Shown here piece after piece: positions 1-6,461 of a stretch of 13,923 nucleotides of DNA (positions within the stretch are counted from its first letter, which is position 1; each line of letters begins with the position of its first letter). Source of the DNA: Prevotella sp. GTDB taxonomy: Bacteria; Bacteroidota; Bacteroidia; Bacteroidales; Bacteroidaceae. Below the pieces are notes generated by a model. That model searched no databases. It was given only the letters and a program-made list of their open reading frames with translations, and had not been told where the DNA came from. The stretch is from assembly GCA_021204605.1 (NCBI GenBank), contig JAJPZD010000008.1, forward strand, positions 1-13,923, read 5' to 3'. Both the position numbers and the translations under genes were made by a program.

Positions 1-151
1 CGATGTCAAAATTTGCCAAAATACCATGTCGCAGGCGATATTCATTTTACCAAATTTGTAACACCGTTTTCCTTGACATGGGCATGCCTTCCTTTGCCGT
101 TTTTGTCCGCTTGTAAAAAATCAAAGTTAAACCATTTAAAATTATTGAATT
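1..151 (+). other. Non-coding leader upstream of the first small gene
   Basis: I see no convincing gene here. A 60-codon open frame from 13 overlaps the gene at 152 and has no coding character. The stretch is AT-rich with the palindromes CAAATTTG (50-57) and GGCATGCC (81-88). TTTTC (67-71) followed by TTCCTTTG (89-96) loosely resembles a Bacteroidetes promoter (TAnnTTTG at -7, T-rich at -33), but the A of the -7 box is missing and the spacing is about 17 nt, so this is a weak suggestion only. The last 30 bases before the start are A/T-rich, as is usual for Bacteroidetes leaders. Confidence 0.4.
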
Positions 152-397
152 ATGACAACTTCAACATTGATCCAGTTTGCAACGACCGCCGATGAGAATT
201 TCGGCAATGGTATTAATAGCGGTTTCGAGGTATTCTCAGAGCATATCTATCAGATTGAAGTATGCTGCGAGGATGGCGAAGTACAGGATTTTGAGATTAT
301 GGCTGACAGTATGACGGCAGCCGTTGCGCACGTTGAAAATCTTGCAATGTCTGAAATGATTGATATTTCGTATATCAATGTTATTTCCGTTAGCTAA
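152..397 (+). CDS. Small acidic protein of unknown function (81 aa)
   Basis: I do not recognise this protein. It is 81 residues long and acidic, with no signal peptide or membrane segment. The pattern is a strand (YQIEVCCEDGEVQDFEI, about residues 33-49), an alanine-rich helix (about 51-67) and a closing strand (ISYINVISV). This simple beta-alpha-beta layout is common among small phage and plasmid proteins. The start is the ATG at 152, preceded by an A/T-rich leader with no Shine-Dalgarno site. The gene has its own terminator 20 bases after the stop and is about 490 bases from the next gene, so it is transcribed apart from the structural operon. It could be the last gene of an upstream operon or a single-gene unit. 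Confidence 0.65.
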   Translation: MTTSTLIQFATTADENFGNGINSGFEVFSEHIYQIEVCCEDGEVQDFEIMADSMTAAVAHVENLAMSEMIDISYINVISVS

Positions 398-416
398 TCT
401 CTTAATTCTGTTTATG

Positions 417-453
417 AAGTCCTATATCAAAAGTATAGGACTTTTTTATTTTT
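417..453 (+). terminator. Intrinsic terminator after the 152-397 gene
   Basis: A perfect 10-bp stem (AAGTCCTATA at 417-426 with TATAGGACTT at 434-443) closes a 7-base loop and runs straight into a T-rich tract (TTTTATTTTT). This is a standard Rho-independent terminator for + strand transcription and ends the small gene just upstream. Confidence 0.85.
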
Positions 454-601
454 GGTGGTGCTGATTTTGACGTTAGGCAATTTCCACACAAGCGAAATCT
501 CACACAAGGGCGATACATATTCCGCCACTCTGAAAGAGGCAGTTGCCTAAATTCCGTAGGGCGGTGGGGGCTGCTCTCGCAGGGAGTTCCGCAAAATGCG
601 G

Positions 602-642
602 ACCGCAACCGCCTATCTCGCACACGGATAGGCGGTTGCGGT
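602..642. repeat. Perfect 16-bp inverted repeat, 9-base loop
   Basis: ACCGCAACCGCCTATC (602-617) is exactly complementary to GATAGGCGGTTGCGGT (627-642). The stem is GC-rich and stable. It is not followed by a T tract on either strand, so it is not an ordinary intrinsic terminator. Confidence 0.85.
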
Positions 643-656
643 TTCTGGTAGCGGAA

Positions 657-711
657 AACGCACGCAAAAACGCACATTTGGGTATTCCAAAAGAGCGTTT
701 TTGCGTGCGTT
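657..711. repeat. Perfect 17-bp inverted repeat, 21-base loop
   Basis: AACGCACGCAAAAACGC (657-673) is exactly complementary to GCGTTTTTGCGTGCGTT (695-711). On the + strand it is followed by AAAAATC, not by T's. Read on the minus strand the arm ends in TTTTCCGC, a poor terminator tail. Role unknown. Confidence 0.85.
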
Positions 712-718
712 AAAAATC

Positions 719-785
719 AAAACACGGGCGTTCTCACCGGACTGACGTCGGAAAATCTGAGGTGAGAACGCTTTTTCCGTGTTTT
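719..785 (+). terminator. Two-part hairpin with T tract, probable terminator
   Basis: The inner stem pairs GCGTTCTCACC (728-738) with GGTGAGAACGC (761-771) and is followed directly by TTTTT (772-776), which fits an intrinsic terminator for + strand transcription. An outer stem pairs AAAACACGG (719-727) with CCGTGTTTT (777-785), enclosing the T's as a bulge, so the complete structure is longer than a usual terminator. It sits just before the probable operon promoter and would insulate it from upstream transcription. Confidence 0.6.
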
Positions 786-820
786 GCTGCAAGGTGTCTC
801 CGACGGTTTGATTTTATGTA

Positions 821-858
821 TTTTCGCAAAGAAAGTTGGTCAACTACCTTTGCGAAAA
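821..858 (+). promoter_or_regulatory. 38-bp palindrome containing a -7 element: probable operon promoter and operator
   Basis: TACCTTTG at 845-852 matches the Bacteroidetes -7 consensus TAnnTTTG, with a T-rich element (TTTTC, 821-825) about 19 bases upstream as a loose -33. Transcription would begin near 858-860, giving a short A-rich leader to the start at 886. The element lies inside a dyad: TTTTCGCAAAG (821-831) pairs with CTTTGCGAAAA (848-858), and AGTTG (834-838) with CAACT (841-845), all about the same axis (16 of 19 pairs match). A two-base centre suits a DNA operator for a dimeric regulator better than an RNA hairpin. Promoter use is inferred from known consensus; the dyad is seen. 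Confidence 0.6.
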
Positions 859-885
859 AAGAAAAAAGGTAGAAAACATCAACTG

Positions 886-1938
886 ATGATAACACTCACC
901 ACGACATTGCCCGACAAATGTTTCTCATGCACGTTGCCTGAGATAACATTCACGGCCGATCAGGAATCGGCACAGGTGATAATCAAAATCGAGGGCGAGG
1001 AAATTTTCAATGAAACGCTGTACACGGATGATGATGGTTCGATTACCTTGAGCGATTTGGCTGACCTGATACAGCCATACGCCAAGGAGCAGCTTGTAGT
1101 GCTGGCGGAGATCAACATCATTGAGAATGATGAAGACGGTAATCCACAGGCGAGTGTGTCATTATCGACAACTGTTGTCTATTGTACGGCGGATTTCGGA
1201 GACACATCCGCAGATGATTTTCTTGACAGCCATTTTCTTTCAATCTTACTCGGAAAGAAGATAACCGCTATCGGAAGGCTGGAATACCTTCACTATCTCG
1301 GTACGGATGTAGCGACGGTAACGGCATATTTCGCTGACGGATCAATCGAGACAGACCTGACACCAGACGTTGTGGGAGGAAACAGCAAGTACACTACGAT
1401 TGACGTGTCACCATCGCTTTTCAATGTCGATGACAGAACTCTGATAGGTTATGTCGTCAAGGCTGGCAACAGAAGTCAGGAGTACATCATGGATCTCAGA
1501 AATCCTGATTGCGCTCCGATACTCGTATTCGACAACTCTTTCGGTTGTCAGGAACTGGTGTACTGCACAGGCACGCACACCGTATCACCGCAATTCACAC
1601 GCTCATCCGCTTTCATCAAAGGACTTCTGAAGAACTACAAGATAGAGGAATCAAGGGAGTTCAAGGCGGACACAGGTGTCCTCAATACTGCAATGGCTAA
1701 CTGGCTCGATGACCTTTTCAGGTCCTCTTACGTGGAAATCGTGAACTTCTACAACAACGTTGCGACTGTTGGCAAAGAGGTAGTTATCACCGATTCCAAA
1801 TCGGAGTACTCTAACGAGGCGGAGACGCAGCCTCGTTTCACATTCACGTACAAATATGCGCAGAGGAATCACAACGTCGTGCAGTTGGCACGTGAGGGCA
1901 GGATTTTTGACAATACATTCGATTTCACTTTCAACTGA
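886..1938 (+). CDS. Probable phage tail-associated structural protein (350 aa)
   Basis: The first gene of the structural operon. The chosen start (ATG at 886) gives MITLTTTLPDK; the frame is open back to an ATG at 784, but those 34 extra codons cover the promoter palindrome and read as basic junk. The N-terminal ~110 residues are strand-rich and Ig-like. The C-terminal half has the pattern of a conserved Bacteroidetes prophage tail protein that I recall only by its look: a cysteine-containing strand pair (FDNSFGCQELVYC), a region before AMANWLDDLFRSSYVEIV that resembles a tail-domain helix, and a conserved-looking end RIFDNTFDFTFN (about 339-350). No signal peptide or membrane segment. The next gene starts one base after its stop. 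A distal-tail or baseplate role is inference; no enzyme motif is seen. Confidence 0.6.
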   Translation: MITLTTTLPDKCFSCTLPEITFTADQESAQVIIKIEGEEIFNETLYTDDDGSITLSDLADLIQPYAKEQLVVLAEINIIENDEDGNPQASVSLSTTVVYCTADFGDTSADDFLDSHFLSILLGKKITAIGRLEYLHYLGTDVATVTAYFADGSIETDLTPDVVGGNSKYTTIDVSPSLFNVDDRTLIGYVVKAGNRSQEYIMDLRNPDCAPILVFDNSFGCQELVYCTGTHTVSPQFTRSSAFIKGLLKNYKIEESREFKADTGVLNTAMANWLDDLFRSSYVEIVNFYNNVATVGKEVVITDSKSEYSNEAETQPRFTFTYKYAQRNHNVVQLAREGRIFDNTFDFTFN

Positions 1939-1939
1939 T

Positions 1940-2026
1940 ATGACAATACATGATGTAATAGCGGTTGTCAGTCTGACGTGCTCGATTATCGCACTAATAA
2001 CAGCAATAATTAATGGCAGAGATTGA
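1940..2026 (+). CDS. 28-residue single-helix membrane peptide
   Basis: ATG at 1940 follows the upstream stop by one base (TGATATG) and the frame ends with TGA at 2024-2026, overlapping the next gene by 14 nt. The peptide is almost entirely one hydrophobic segment (VIAVVSLTCSIIALITAII, about residues 6-24) flanked by a short MTIHD head and an NGRD tail, the classic layout of a one-pass membrane peptide. Its position fills the only gap between its neighbours, as expected if the whole stretch is translated by coupled ribosomes. Small phage membrane peptides include holin-like and other accessory proteins, but nothing here identifies the role. It might also be a non-conserved translated spacer. 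Confidence 0.5.
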   Translation: MTIHDVIAVVSLTCSIIALITAIINGRD

Positions 2027-2285
2027 ATCGAAACGGAAAGGCAAGGCGATGCATTTCAATGAAATGCTTCACTTGGTGGCGATAGCGGAGGAAAGACGTA
2101 TGCAGGTGGACATCTGGGCATGGGAGAAGAAGACAGGTGAGAACATCCACTACAAGAACTGGCTCGTGCACCACGACTACTGGAAAGGCGGTTACATCAG
2201 ACTGCGCAATCCACGCAACAACCAGATAAGGACAATACCAGAGATTTTCATCAACAGAATAAACGGATACAGCATATTTCTATGA
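2013..2285 (+). CDS. Small basic, tryptophan-rich protein of unknown function (90 aa)
   Basis: I do not recognise a family. The protein is basic and aromatic, with a lysine-rich head (ESKRKGKA), a helix (about 16-30), and then strands containing four tryptophans (DIWAWEKK, NWLVHHDYWKGGYIRL) before RNPRNNQIRTIPEIFINRING. It has no membrane segment. The ATG at 2013 overlaps the membrane peptide by 14 nt; an alternative in-frame ATG at 2049 would give 78 residues and avoid the overlap. The 3' end overlaps the portal-like gene by 4 nt (ATGA), so the two are very likely translationally coupled. Placement right before a portal-like gene suggests a virion or assembly role, but that is inference from position only. 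Confidence 0.65.
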   Translation: MAEIESKRKGKAMHFNEMLHLVAIAEERRMQVDIWAWEKKTGENIHYKNWLVHHDYWKGGYIRLRNPRNNQIRTIPEIFINRINGYSIFL

Positions 2286-3718
2286 GCGAGAAAGACAACA
2301 TAACGGTGATTGACGTGCCTGTTAAACATGCTCCATGCCCTTGCGGTGTGGCTGGTTACGGCACGAACGAGACTCTGAACTCGTCGGTTACATCATATCA
2401 GGATACGTCAACGGTTTTCGAGGAAGACGGAAGACAGGTTACATATCTGCCTCTGACAATCAAGAGACATGAATATCAGTATGTACCATTCGGAGAACGG
2501 AACCTATTGCCGTATGAGATACGTGACAGGATCTCCGCGAACATGGTAACATCGCAATGCCAGTTGTTCAATGTCATTGCGTGCTATGGTCAAGGACTGA
2601 GATTTGTTGACAGGCAGACGAAAGAGGATGTCGACAACGAGGAGATAAGCAAGTTCTGCTTGGCTAACTCGCTGACTGAGACATTCCTTGAACAGGCAAC
2701 GGACATGAAATATTTCTTTTTCTCCGTTACGGTGATAATCCTGAATAAGAAAGGAGACAAGATCGTAATGGTGAGAAACAAGGATGCCATGAACTGCCGC
2801 TTTGAGTATGCGCCATCCACACAGAGCGGAGAGATAGAACACGTGTTCTACGGAGATTTCAGAGACGGTCATTTCGAGGAAGACAAGATCGAGGTAATTC
2901 CACTGCTCGACTTCTGGAATCCACTCGGAGATCTGAACTACCGTATGGGACTGGAACCCAACTGGAAGACAGGCGAAATGGCGAAACCCACACAAGACAG
3001 GAAATTCGCAATCGTCTCACGAATGGCGACACCGGGATGTCAGTACTACCCGATGCCGTACTACATCAGCGTGTTCAAAGACCACTGGTATGACATATAT
3101 GAGCTTATCGGAATGGGAAAGAAACATCTGATACGCAACACAAGCGCACCACGCATTCAGATTGAGGTGCACAACGAGTACTGGGACAACCTGTGTGATG
3201 TTGAAGGCATTATCGATGAAGCGGCAAGAAGAAAGCGCAAGGAAGATGAGAAACAGAAACTTATTGACTACTGTACAGGTGTTCTCAACGCAGGAAAAGC
3301 GATAGTATCGGGCTATTGGGTTGATCCCAACGGAAAGGAGAACCGCATGGTGCGTATCAACGTTCTCAATGACAAAAAGACGGAGGGCGGAGACTGGAGC
3401 GACGACATGTCAGAGGCAAGCAACGCACTCTGCTTTGCATTCGGTGTTCATCCTAACTTGGTGGGAGCGACACCGGGCAAGAGCCAGATGAACAACAGCG
3501 GATCTGACAAAAGGGAGCTTTTCACTTTGAAACAGGCGATGGAAAAGCCATTCCACGATGTGATGTGCAAGCCGTATCATGTGATACTGCACTTCAACAA
3601 ATGGAACACTTTCGCGACCGTCGATGTCCCGATGATACAGTTGACGACTCTCGATGAGAACAAAGATTCGAAAAAGGTAAGCAACAGCAACGGAAAGGAG
3701 GAAGAAAGCGATGATTGA
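2282..3718 (+). CDS. Portal-like phage protein (478 aa)
   Basis: Portal proteins form the dodecameric ring at the capsid vertex through which DNA passes and to which the tail binds. Support here: the length fits (portals are usually 400-550 aa); near the N-terminus NLLPYEIRDRISANMV and a following YGQGLRF resemble the portal opening; and SNALCFAFGVHPNLVG (about 380-395), then QMNNSGSDKRELFTLKQAME and a later HFNKW, matches the portal pattern of a helix, 'FGVPPxLLG', a polar loop and a long helix ending near an asparagine. The middle (about 312-328) has a charged coil (EAARRKRKEDEKQK). The C-terminus is a disordered acidic tail (NGKEEESDD). It overlaps both neighbours (4 and 8 nt). Oddly, no protease, capsid or terminase gene follows or precedes it in the window. 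A different head-tail protein with a similar fold cannot be excluded. Confidence 0.6.
   Translation: MSEKDNITVIDVPVKHAPCPCGVAGYGTNETLNSSVTSYQDTSTVFEEDGRQVTYLPLTIKRHEYQYVPFGERNLLPYEIRDRISANMVTSQCQLFNVIACYGQGLRFVDRQTKEDVDNEEISKFCLANSLTETFLEQATDMKYFFFSVTVIILNKKGDKIVMVRNKDAMNCRFEYAPSTQSGEIEHVFYGDFRDGHFEEDKIEVIPLLDFWNPLGDLNYRMGLEPNWKTGEMAKPTQDRKFAIVSRMATPGCQYYPMPYYISVFKDHWYDIYELIGMGKKHLIRNTSAPRIQIEVHNEYWDNLCDVEGIIDEAARRKRKEDEKQKLIDYCTGVLNAGKAIVSGYWVDPNGKENRMVRINVLNDKKTEGGDWSDDMSEASNALCFAFGVHPNLVGATPGKSQMNNSGSDKRELFTLKQAMEKPFHDVMCKPYHVILHFNKWNTFATVDVPMIQLTTLDENKDSKKVSNSNGKEEESDD
3694..3701 (+). promoter_or_regulatory. Shine-Dalgarno-like site before 3711
   Basis: AAAGGAGG lies 9 bases before the ATG at 3711, inside the end of the portal-like gene. 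Strong Shine-Dalgarno sites are uncommon in Bacteroidetes and this one supports 3711 as the real start. It also encodes the lysine/glutamate tail of the upstream protein, so coincidence is possible. Confidence 0.4.
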
Positions 3719-4547
3719 GATAACGAAAGACATATTTGAGAAAGTGCTGCCTGTTGGCATGAGCTCGCATGAGGAACTCTTCGATTCCCTCAGTGAGGAA
3801 ATCAAGAGCACGGTGAGCATTCTGTATGAGAAGATGCTCGGTGATGAAGGTGCGGCACTGGTGGAGAGCGACACCAACTCGCTGTTATGGCATTTCGAAC
3901 AATACTCGGTGATAAGCGCGTTCCTGAAACTGTTCAGACAGTTGGATCTCGTTCTCACGCCATCGGGATTCGGAATAGTGAGCAACACGAACGTGTCGCC
4001 GGCATCGAAACAGCGTGTTGACGCTCTCGAAGGACAGCTAAGGACACGGCAGCTTTACTCTCGTGCGATGATCCTTGACAGGCTGAGAAGCGAGAGCTGG
4101 GGAACGACACACCAGGCGATAACCAACATTCCGAGACTATGCTGCGAATACTGGTTCTTCTATGTGATGAACTTCAACACCGAGGCTACCTATCAGGACT
4201 GGAATACAGCACTTGCGGACATCAAGAACGCCGATGAAGCGCTTCGCAAGCGCATTTCAGATGAAATGATGGATGAGATGCTTGAAGTGTACAGGACTGG
4301 CAACAGAGAAGTGGACAAAAAAATCTATCTCGCTATAAACGAGATATGGGACTTCACACAGTTATGGCTGGGTGCTGGTAACAAGGCAGCTTTCGGTATT
4401 CCATACAGAAAGCTGATGCGCATCCTCGATAACGAGGACAATGCCGAAACATTCGCAACGTATCTTAATTCAGACGCATACAAGGCCAATCATGTTGAAA
4501 TTTTCCAGAACACTAAAGACTCGACAGGCTATCTTTTCAACGGATAG
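3711..4547 (+). CDS. Probable head-tail connector-region protein, DUF6712-like (278 aa)
   Basis: This protein has a segment I associate with a Bacteroidetes prophage family (I believe DUF6712): LVLTPSGFGIVSN (about 80-92) followed by TNVSPASKQRVDALEGQLR. It is largely helical, with a charged N-terminal helix (residues 1-45), an aromatic patch (CEYWFFYVMNF, about 145-155) and a C-terminal helical domain. No membrane segment, signal peptide or enzyme motif. It starts 8 nt inside the portal-like gene, behind a Shine-Dalgarno-like AAAGGAGG. Sitting directly after the portal-like gene, it is a candidate adaptor or connector in the neck, but the assignment is positional. Its 3' end overlaps the next gene by 56 nt if the start at 4492 is right. 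Confidence 0.6.
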   Translation: MIEITKDIFEKVLPVGMSSHEELFDSLSEEIKSTVSILYEKMLGDEGAALVESDTNSLLWHFEQYSVISAFLKLFRQLDLVLTPSGFGIVSNTNVSPASKQRVDALEGQLRTRQLYSRAMILDRLRSESWGTTHQAITNIPRLCCEYWFFYVMNFNTEATYQDWNTALADIKNADEALRKRISDEMMDEMLEVYRTGNREVDKKIYLAINEIWDFTQLWLGAGNKAAFGIPYRKLMRILDNEDNAETFATYLNSDAYKANHVEIFQNTKDSTGYLFNG

Positions 4548-5307
4548 CGACGGGATTTCTTTCTACGCTCCGAAGTCATGGAAGGAACTCACGCAAGATC
4601 AACTCGTGTACGTGCTGAACTTGCTCGTGAGCGTGGGCGACAGAACGGCAATCAAGACATACATGTTTTTCCGTTTCTGCGGCATCCACGTCATAGGGCA
4701 TGACAAAAGAGGGTGGCAGTGCTATGTCAGAAAATCTTGGAGAAAAAGAAAACCATTGCTTATAAAGGCATGGCAGGTGGAATCGCTCGCACGGCAATTT
4801 GATTTCATCGACAGTTTTCAGGATATGGGTGTCAGGTTGGATTGCATTCAGGGAATGAAGGCGGTTGATGTCAGATTGCACGGCGTGCGTTTCATCGACT
4901 ATCTCAACTGCGAGAAATACTATCAGGCGTATCTGATGAACAAGGAGGATGAGAGGTTCATCGAGAGGATGGCGCTGCTGCTTTACAGGAAGAAGAACGG
5001 TAAGACGGCAGAGAAGATCAAGTTAAGCAAGAGCGAAGCACTCGGTACGTTCCTCTGGTTCTCATACGTCAAAGACGAGTTCGCAAAGGCGTTTCCGCAC
5101 TTTTTCAGAAAGACAGACGGAGAAGGAAGCGGAGAGTTCGACATGATGAACTCCATCAACGCACAGATAAGGGCACTCACCGACGGAGACGTGACGAAAG
5201 AGCAGCAGATATACGACACCGACTGCTGGCGCGCGCTGACAGAGCTCAACATGAAAGCCTGGGAATCAAAAGAGATGAAGAAAAGGTTGGGCAAGACTAA
5301 GAAATAA
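4492..5307 (+). CDS. Phage structural-operon protein of unknown function (271 aa)
   Basis: I do not recognise a domain with certainty. After about 20 variable residues the sequence becomes ordered at ISFYAPKSWKELTQDQLVYV (about 22-41), a pattern I have seen in Bacteroidetes phage proteins of unknown role. The rest is helical and basic, with a lysine/arginine cluster (VRKSWRKRKPLLIKAW, about 80-95), an aromatic stretch (GTFLWFSYVKDEFAKAFPHF) and a basic C-terminus (MKKRLGKTKK). The start is uncertain: the frame is open to ATG 4441, and ATG 4492 is the last ATG before the ordered part, so I chose it even though it overlaps the upstream gene by 56 nt. The stop TAA touches the next ATG with no gap. 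Confidence 0.6.
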   Translation: MLKFSRTLKTRQAIFSTDSDGISFYAPKSWKELTQDQLVYVLNLLVSVGDRTAIKTYMFFRFCGIHVIGHDKRGWQCYVRKSWRKRKPLLIKAWQVESLARQFDFIDSFQDMGVRLDCIQGMKAVDVRLHGVRFIDYLNCEKYYQAYLMNKEDERFIERMALLLYRKKNGKTAEKIKLSKSEALGTFLWFSYVKDEFAKAFPHFFRKTDGEGSGEFDMMNSINAQIRALTDGDVTKEQQIYDTDCWRALTELNMKAWESKEMKKRLGKTKK

Positions 5308-5823
5308 ATGGAGACAGAGAACATATTCGATGCGCTCGGCTACTTCAAGATGTTAGCCGAAGAAAACAAGCTCGCAAAGGAAAATGACTTCGTTGCGTGC
5401 TTCTGTAGCGGTCCAGACGGCATAGACGACGTGATGCAGAAGTTCAGGACAACGAAGAACTTCATCATGATTGACGACATCACGCAGCAGAACACGTATT
5501 CAAAAGGCGTTACCTTTTTCGACAAAAACGCCTACACGGTGTTCATACTCGCAGGGTACAGGGCTGATGACATGACGGACAGGCAAGAGAAATTGAACTT
5601 GTGCCGTAGGATATTCCGCCAGATGCACTCCCGAATGCTGCACGACAAGCGCAACATGATATACGGCGATTCGCTTGAGTGGCTCGACCTGAACTCGGTG
5701 TATTCAAAAGACCTACCATATATATCACTCAACGGAGTGACAGGACTATATTTCATGGTCAACAACGATGAGCCTGTTGACCTTACTTATAACGCTGACG
5801 AGTGGGAGAGCGACAATGGCTGA
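5308..5823 (+). CDS. Probable tail-completion or tail-terminator-like protein (171 aa)
   Basis: Tail terminators cap the tail tube and join it to the head. The protein has the size and layout expected: an N-terminal helix (residues 1-24), a strand region with FFDKNAYTVFILAGYRADDM (about 71-90), a long helix RQEKLNLCRRIFRQMHSRML (about 92-111), and a C-terminal strand pair GVTGLYFMVNNDEPVDLTYN (about 143-162) closing with an acidic tail. No enzyme residues stand out. It begins immediately after the previous stop and overlaps the next gene by 8 nt. The order (this gene, then a gp10-like gene) matches the neck/tail-completion region of many siphophages, which is the main reason for the call; the family itself was not confirmed. 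Confidence 0.5.
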   Translation: METENIFDALGYFKMLAEENKLAKENDFVACFCSGPDGIDDVMQKFRTTKNFIMIDDITQQNTYSKGVTFFDKNAYTVFILAGYRADDMTDRQEKLNLCRRIFRQMHSRMLHDKRNMIYGDSLEWLDLNSVYSKDLPYISLNGVTGLYFMVNNDEPVDLTYNADEWESDNG

Positions 5824-6406
5824 TACGAGATACAGCAACGGCAGGACACAGCAGGACATCGATGACTTCAACAGAGGCTGGGCGAGGTTCCTCATTGACA
5901 TCCTCCATGAGCAGATTGAGAGGGTGAAGGTGTCGGACACACACCGCTTGGAGCAGAGCATCCAATACGCCATGCACGGCACGGAGACCATCGAACACAA
6001 GTTCTTGCGTTACGGTATATACGTTGCGGCAGGAGTGGGCAGGGGATTCAGGCACGGCAACGGCGGAGACCTACCATTCATGGGTGCTGCCTACCGTGAA
6101 GAACACGGCTACGATAAGAAACAGGTGGGCTATGAGTTCTCCAAAGGTCAGATGCTTGAGCCGAAATATGAGCGCAAGGTTCTTGTGAAGGGCAAGCACG
6201 CAGGGCAGACGGTGTCACTCGCCAGAGGCAAGAGGCAACGCGAGGACTGGTTTTTGAAGAAATACTACTACCAACTGCAACGACTGAACGAGAAGAACGC
6301 CGAAATGTACGGAGAGGCGTATCAGGGTATGATGTCAACATACTTACAGGCATTGTTCAAGAAAATTTCAGACCCGAACATGCAGATAAGATCCAACCAC
6401 TTCTGA
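5816..6406 (+). CDS. HK97-gp10-like neck/tail component (196 aa)
   Basis: The chosen start (ATG 5816, MADTRYSNGRTQQ) overlaps the preceding gene by 8 nt; the frame is open to 5768 but those codons shadow the upstream gene. An N-terminal helix (FNRGWARFLIDILHEQIERV, about 19-38) and a short SDTHRLEQSI segment precede a strand with FLRYGIYVAAGVGRGF (about 63-78) and the loop RHGNGGDLPF. This pattern, a helix then 'YGIY-x-x-x-G-x-GRG', is one I know from Bacteroidetes prophage proteins similar to HK97 gp10. The C-terminal half has a basic loop (KGKHAGQTVSLARGKRQRED, about 125-144) that could be an insertion, then FLKKYYYQL and a closing helix. It ends the first gene block; 55 bases follow before the fibre genes. 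Confidence 0.55.
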   Translation: MADTRYSNGRTQQDIDDFNRGWARFLIDILHEQIERVKVSDTHRLEQSIQYAMHGTETIEHKFLRYGIYVAAGVGRGFRHGNGGDLPFMGAAYREEHGYDKKQVGYEFSKGQMLEPKYERKVLVKGKHAGQTVSLARGKRQREDWFLKKYYYQLQRLNEKNAEMYGEAYQGMMSTYLQALFKKISDPNMQIRSNHF

Positions 6407-6410
6407 TGTA

Positions 6411-6442
6411 TTTTTCAGAGGTAGGTGACTCATATAAATTTG
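6411..6442 (+). promoter_or_regulatory. Candidate promoter for the fibre gene block
   Basis: TAAATTTG (6435-6442) is an exact fit to TAnnTTTG, with TTTTTC at 6411-6416 about 18-20 bases upstream. It lies in the only intergenic gap of the operon (6407-6461), so a start near 6449 would give a short leader (T-rich just before ATG 6462). The same T-rich plus TAnnTTTG arrangement occurs at 821-852. Inference from consensus only. Confidence 0.4.
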
Positions 6443-6461
6443 TAGAGTAAACTTTTTTTTC

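Larger units (their letters stand above)
454..718. other. Gene-free stretch rich in inverted repeats
   Basis: No credible gene lies here; the 91-codon minus-strand frame (402-677) runs through the perfect hairpins and the upstream terminator. The stretch contains TTAGGCAA (473-480) facing TTGCCTAA (543-550). It also has an alternating series CCGCA (589-593), TGCGG (597-601), CCGCA (603-607), TGCGG (637-641) that can pair in more than one way. Two long perfect hairpins (listed separately) fill 602-711. It may be a structured RNA, a set of transcription barriers or a DNA-level site; the sequence alone does not decide. Confidence 0.5.

Noticed and set aside
13..195. 60-codon + strand frame at the window start
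   Set aside because: It overlaps the better supported gene at 152, and its composition looks non-coding.
402..677. 91-codon minus-strand frame
   Set aside because: It runs through the terminator and two perfect hairpins, is arginine/cysteine-rich in a way expected from reading inverted repeats, and has no neighbour on that strand.
602..711. Invertible promoter of the Bacteroidales phase-variation type
   Set aside because: Those have inverted repeats about 100-250 bp apart enclosing a promoter. Here the loops are 9 and 21 bases and contain no promoter motif.
784..885. Extended N-terminus (34 codons) for the 886 gene
   Set aside because: These bases hold the terminator end, promoter and palindrome; the product would begin with an unstructured basic run, and the leader at 886 is typical.
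3410..3988. 192-codon minus-strand frame across the portal/connector junction
   Set aside because: Antisense to two overlapping genes with strong coding character; no start context or partner.
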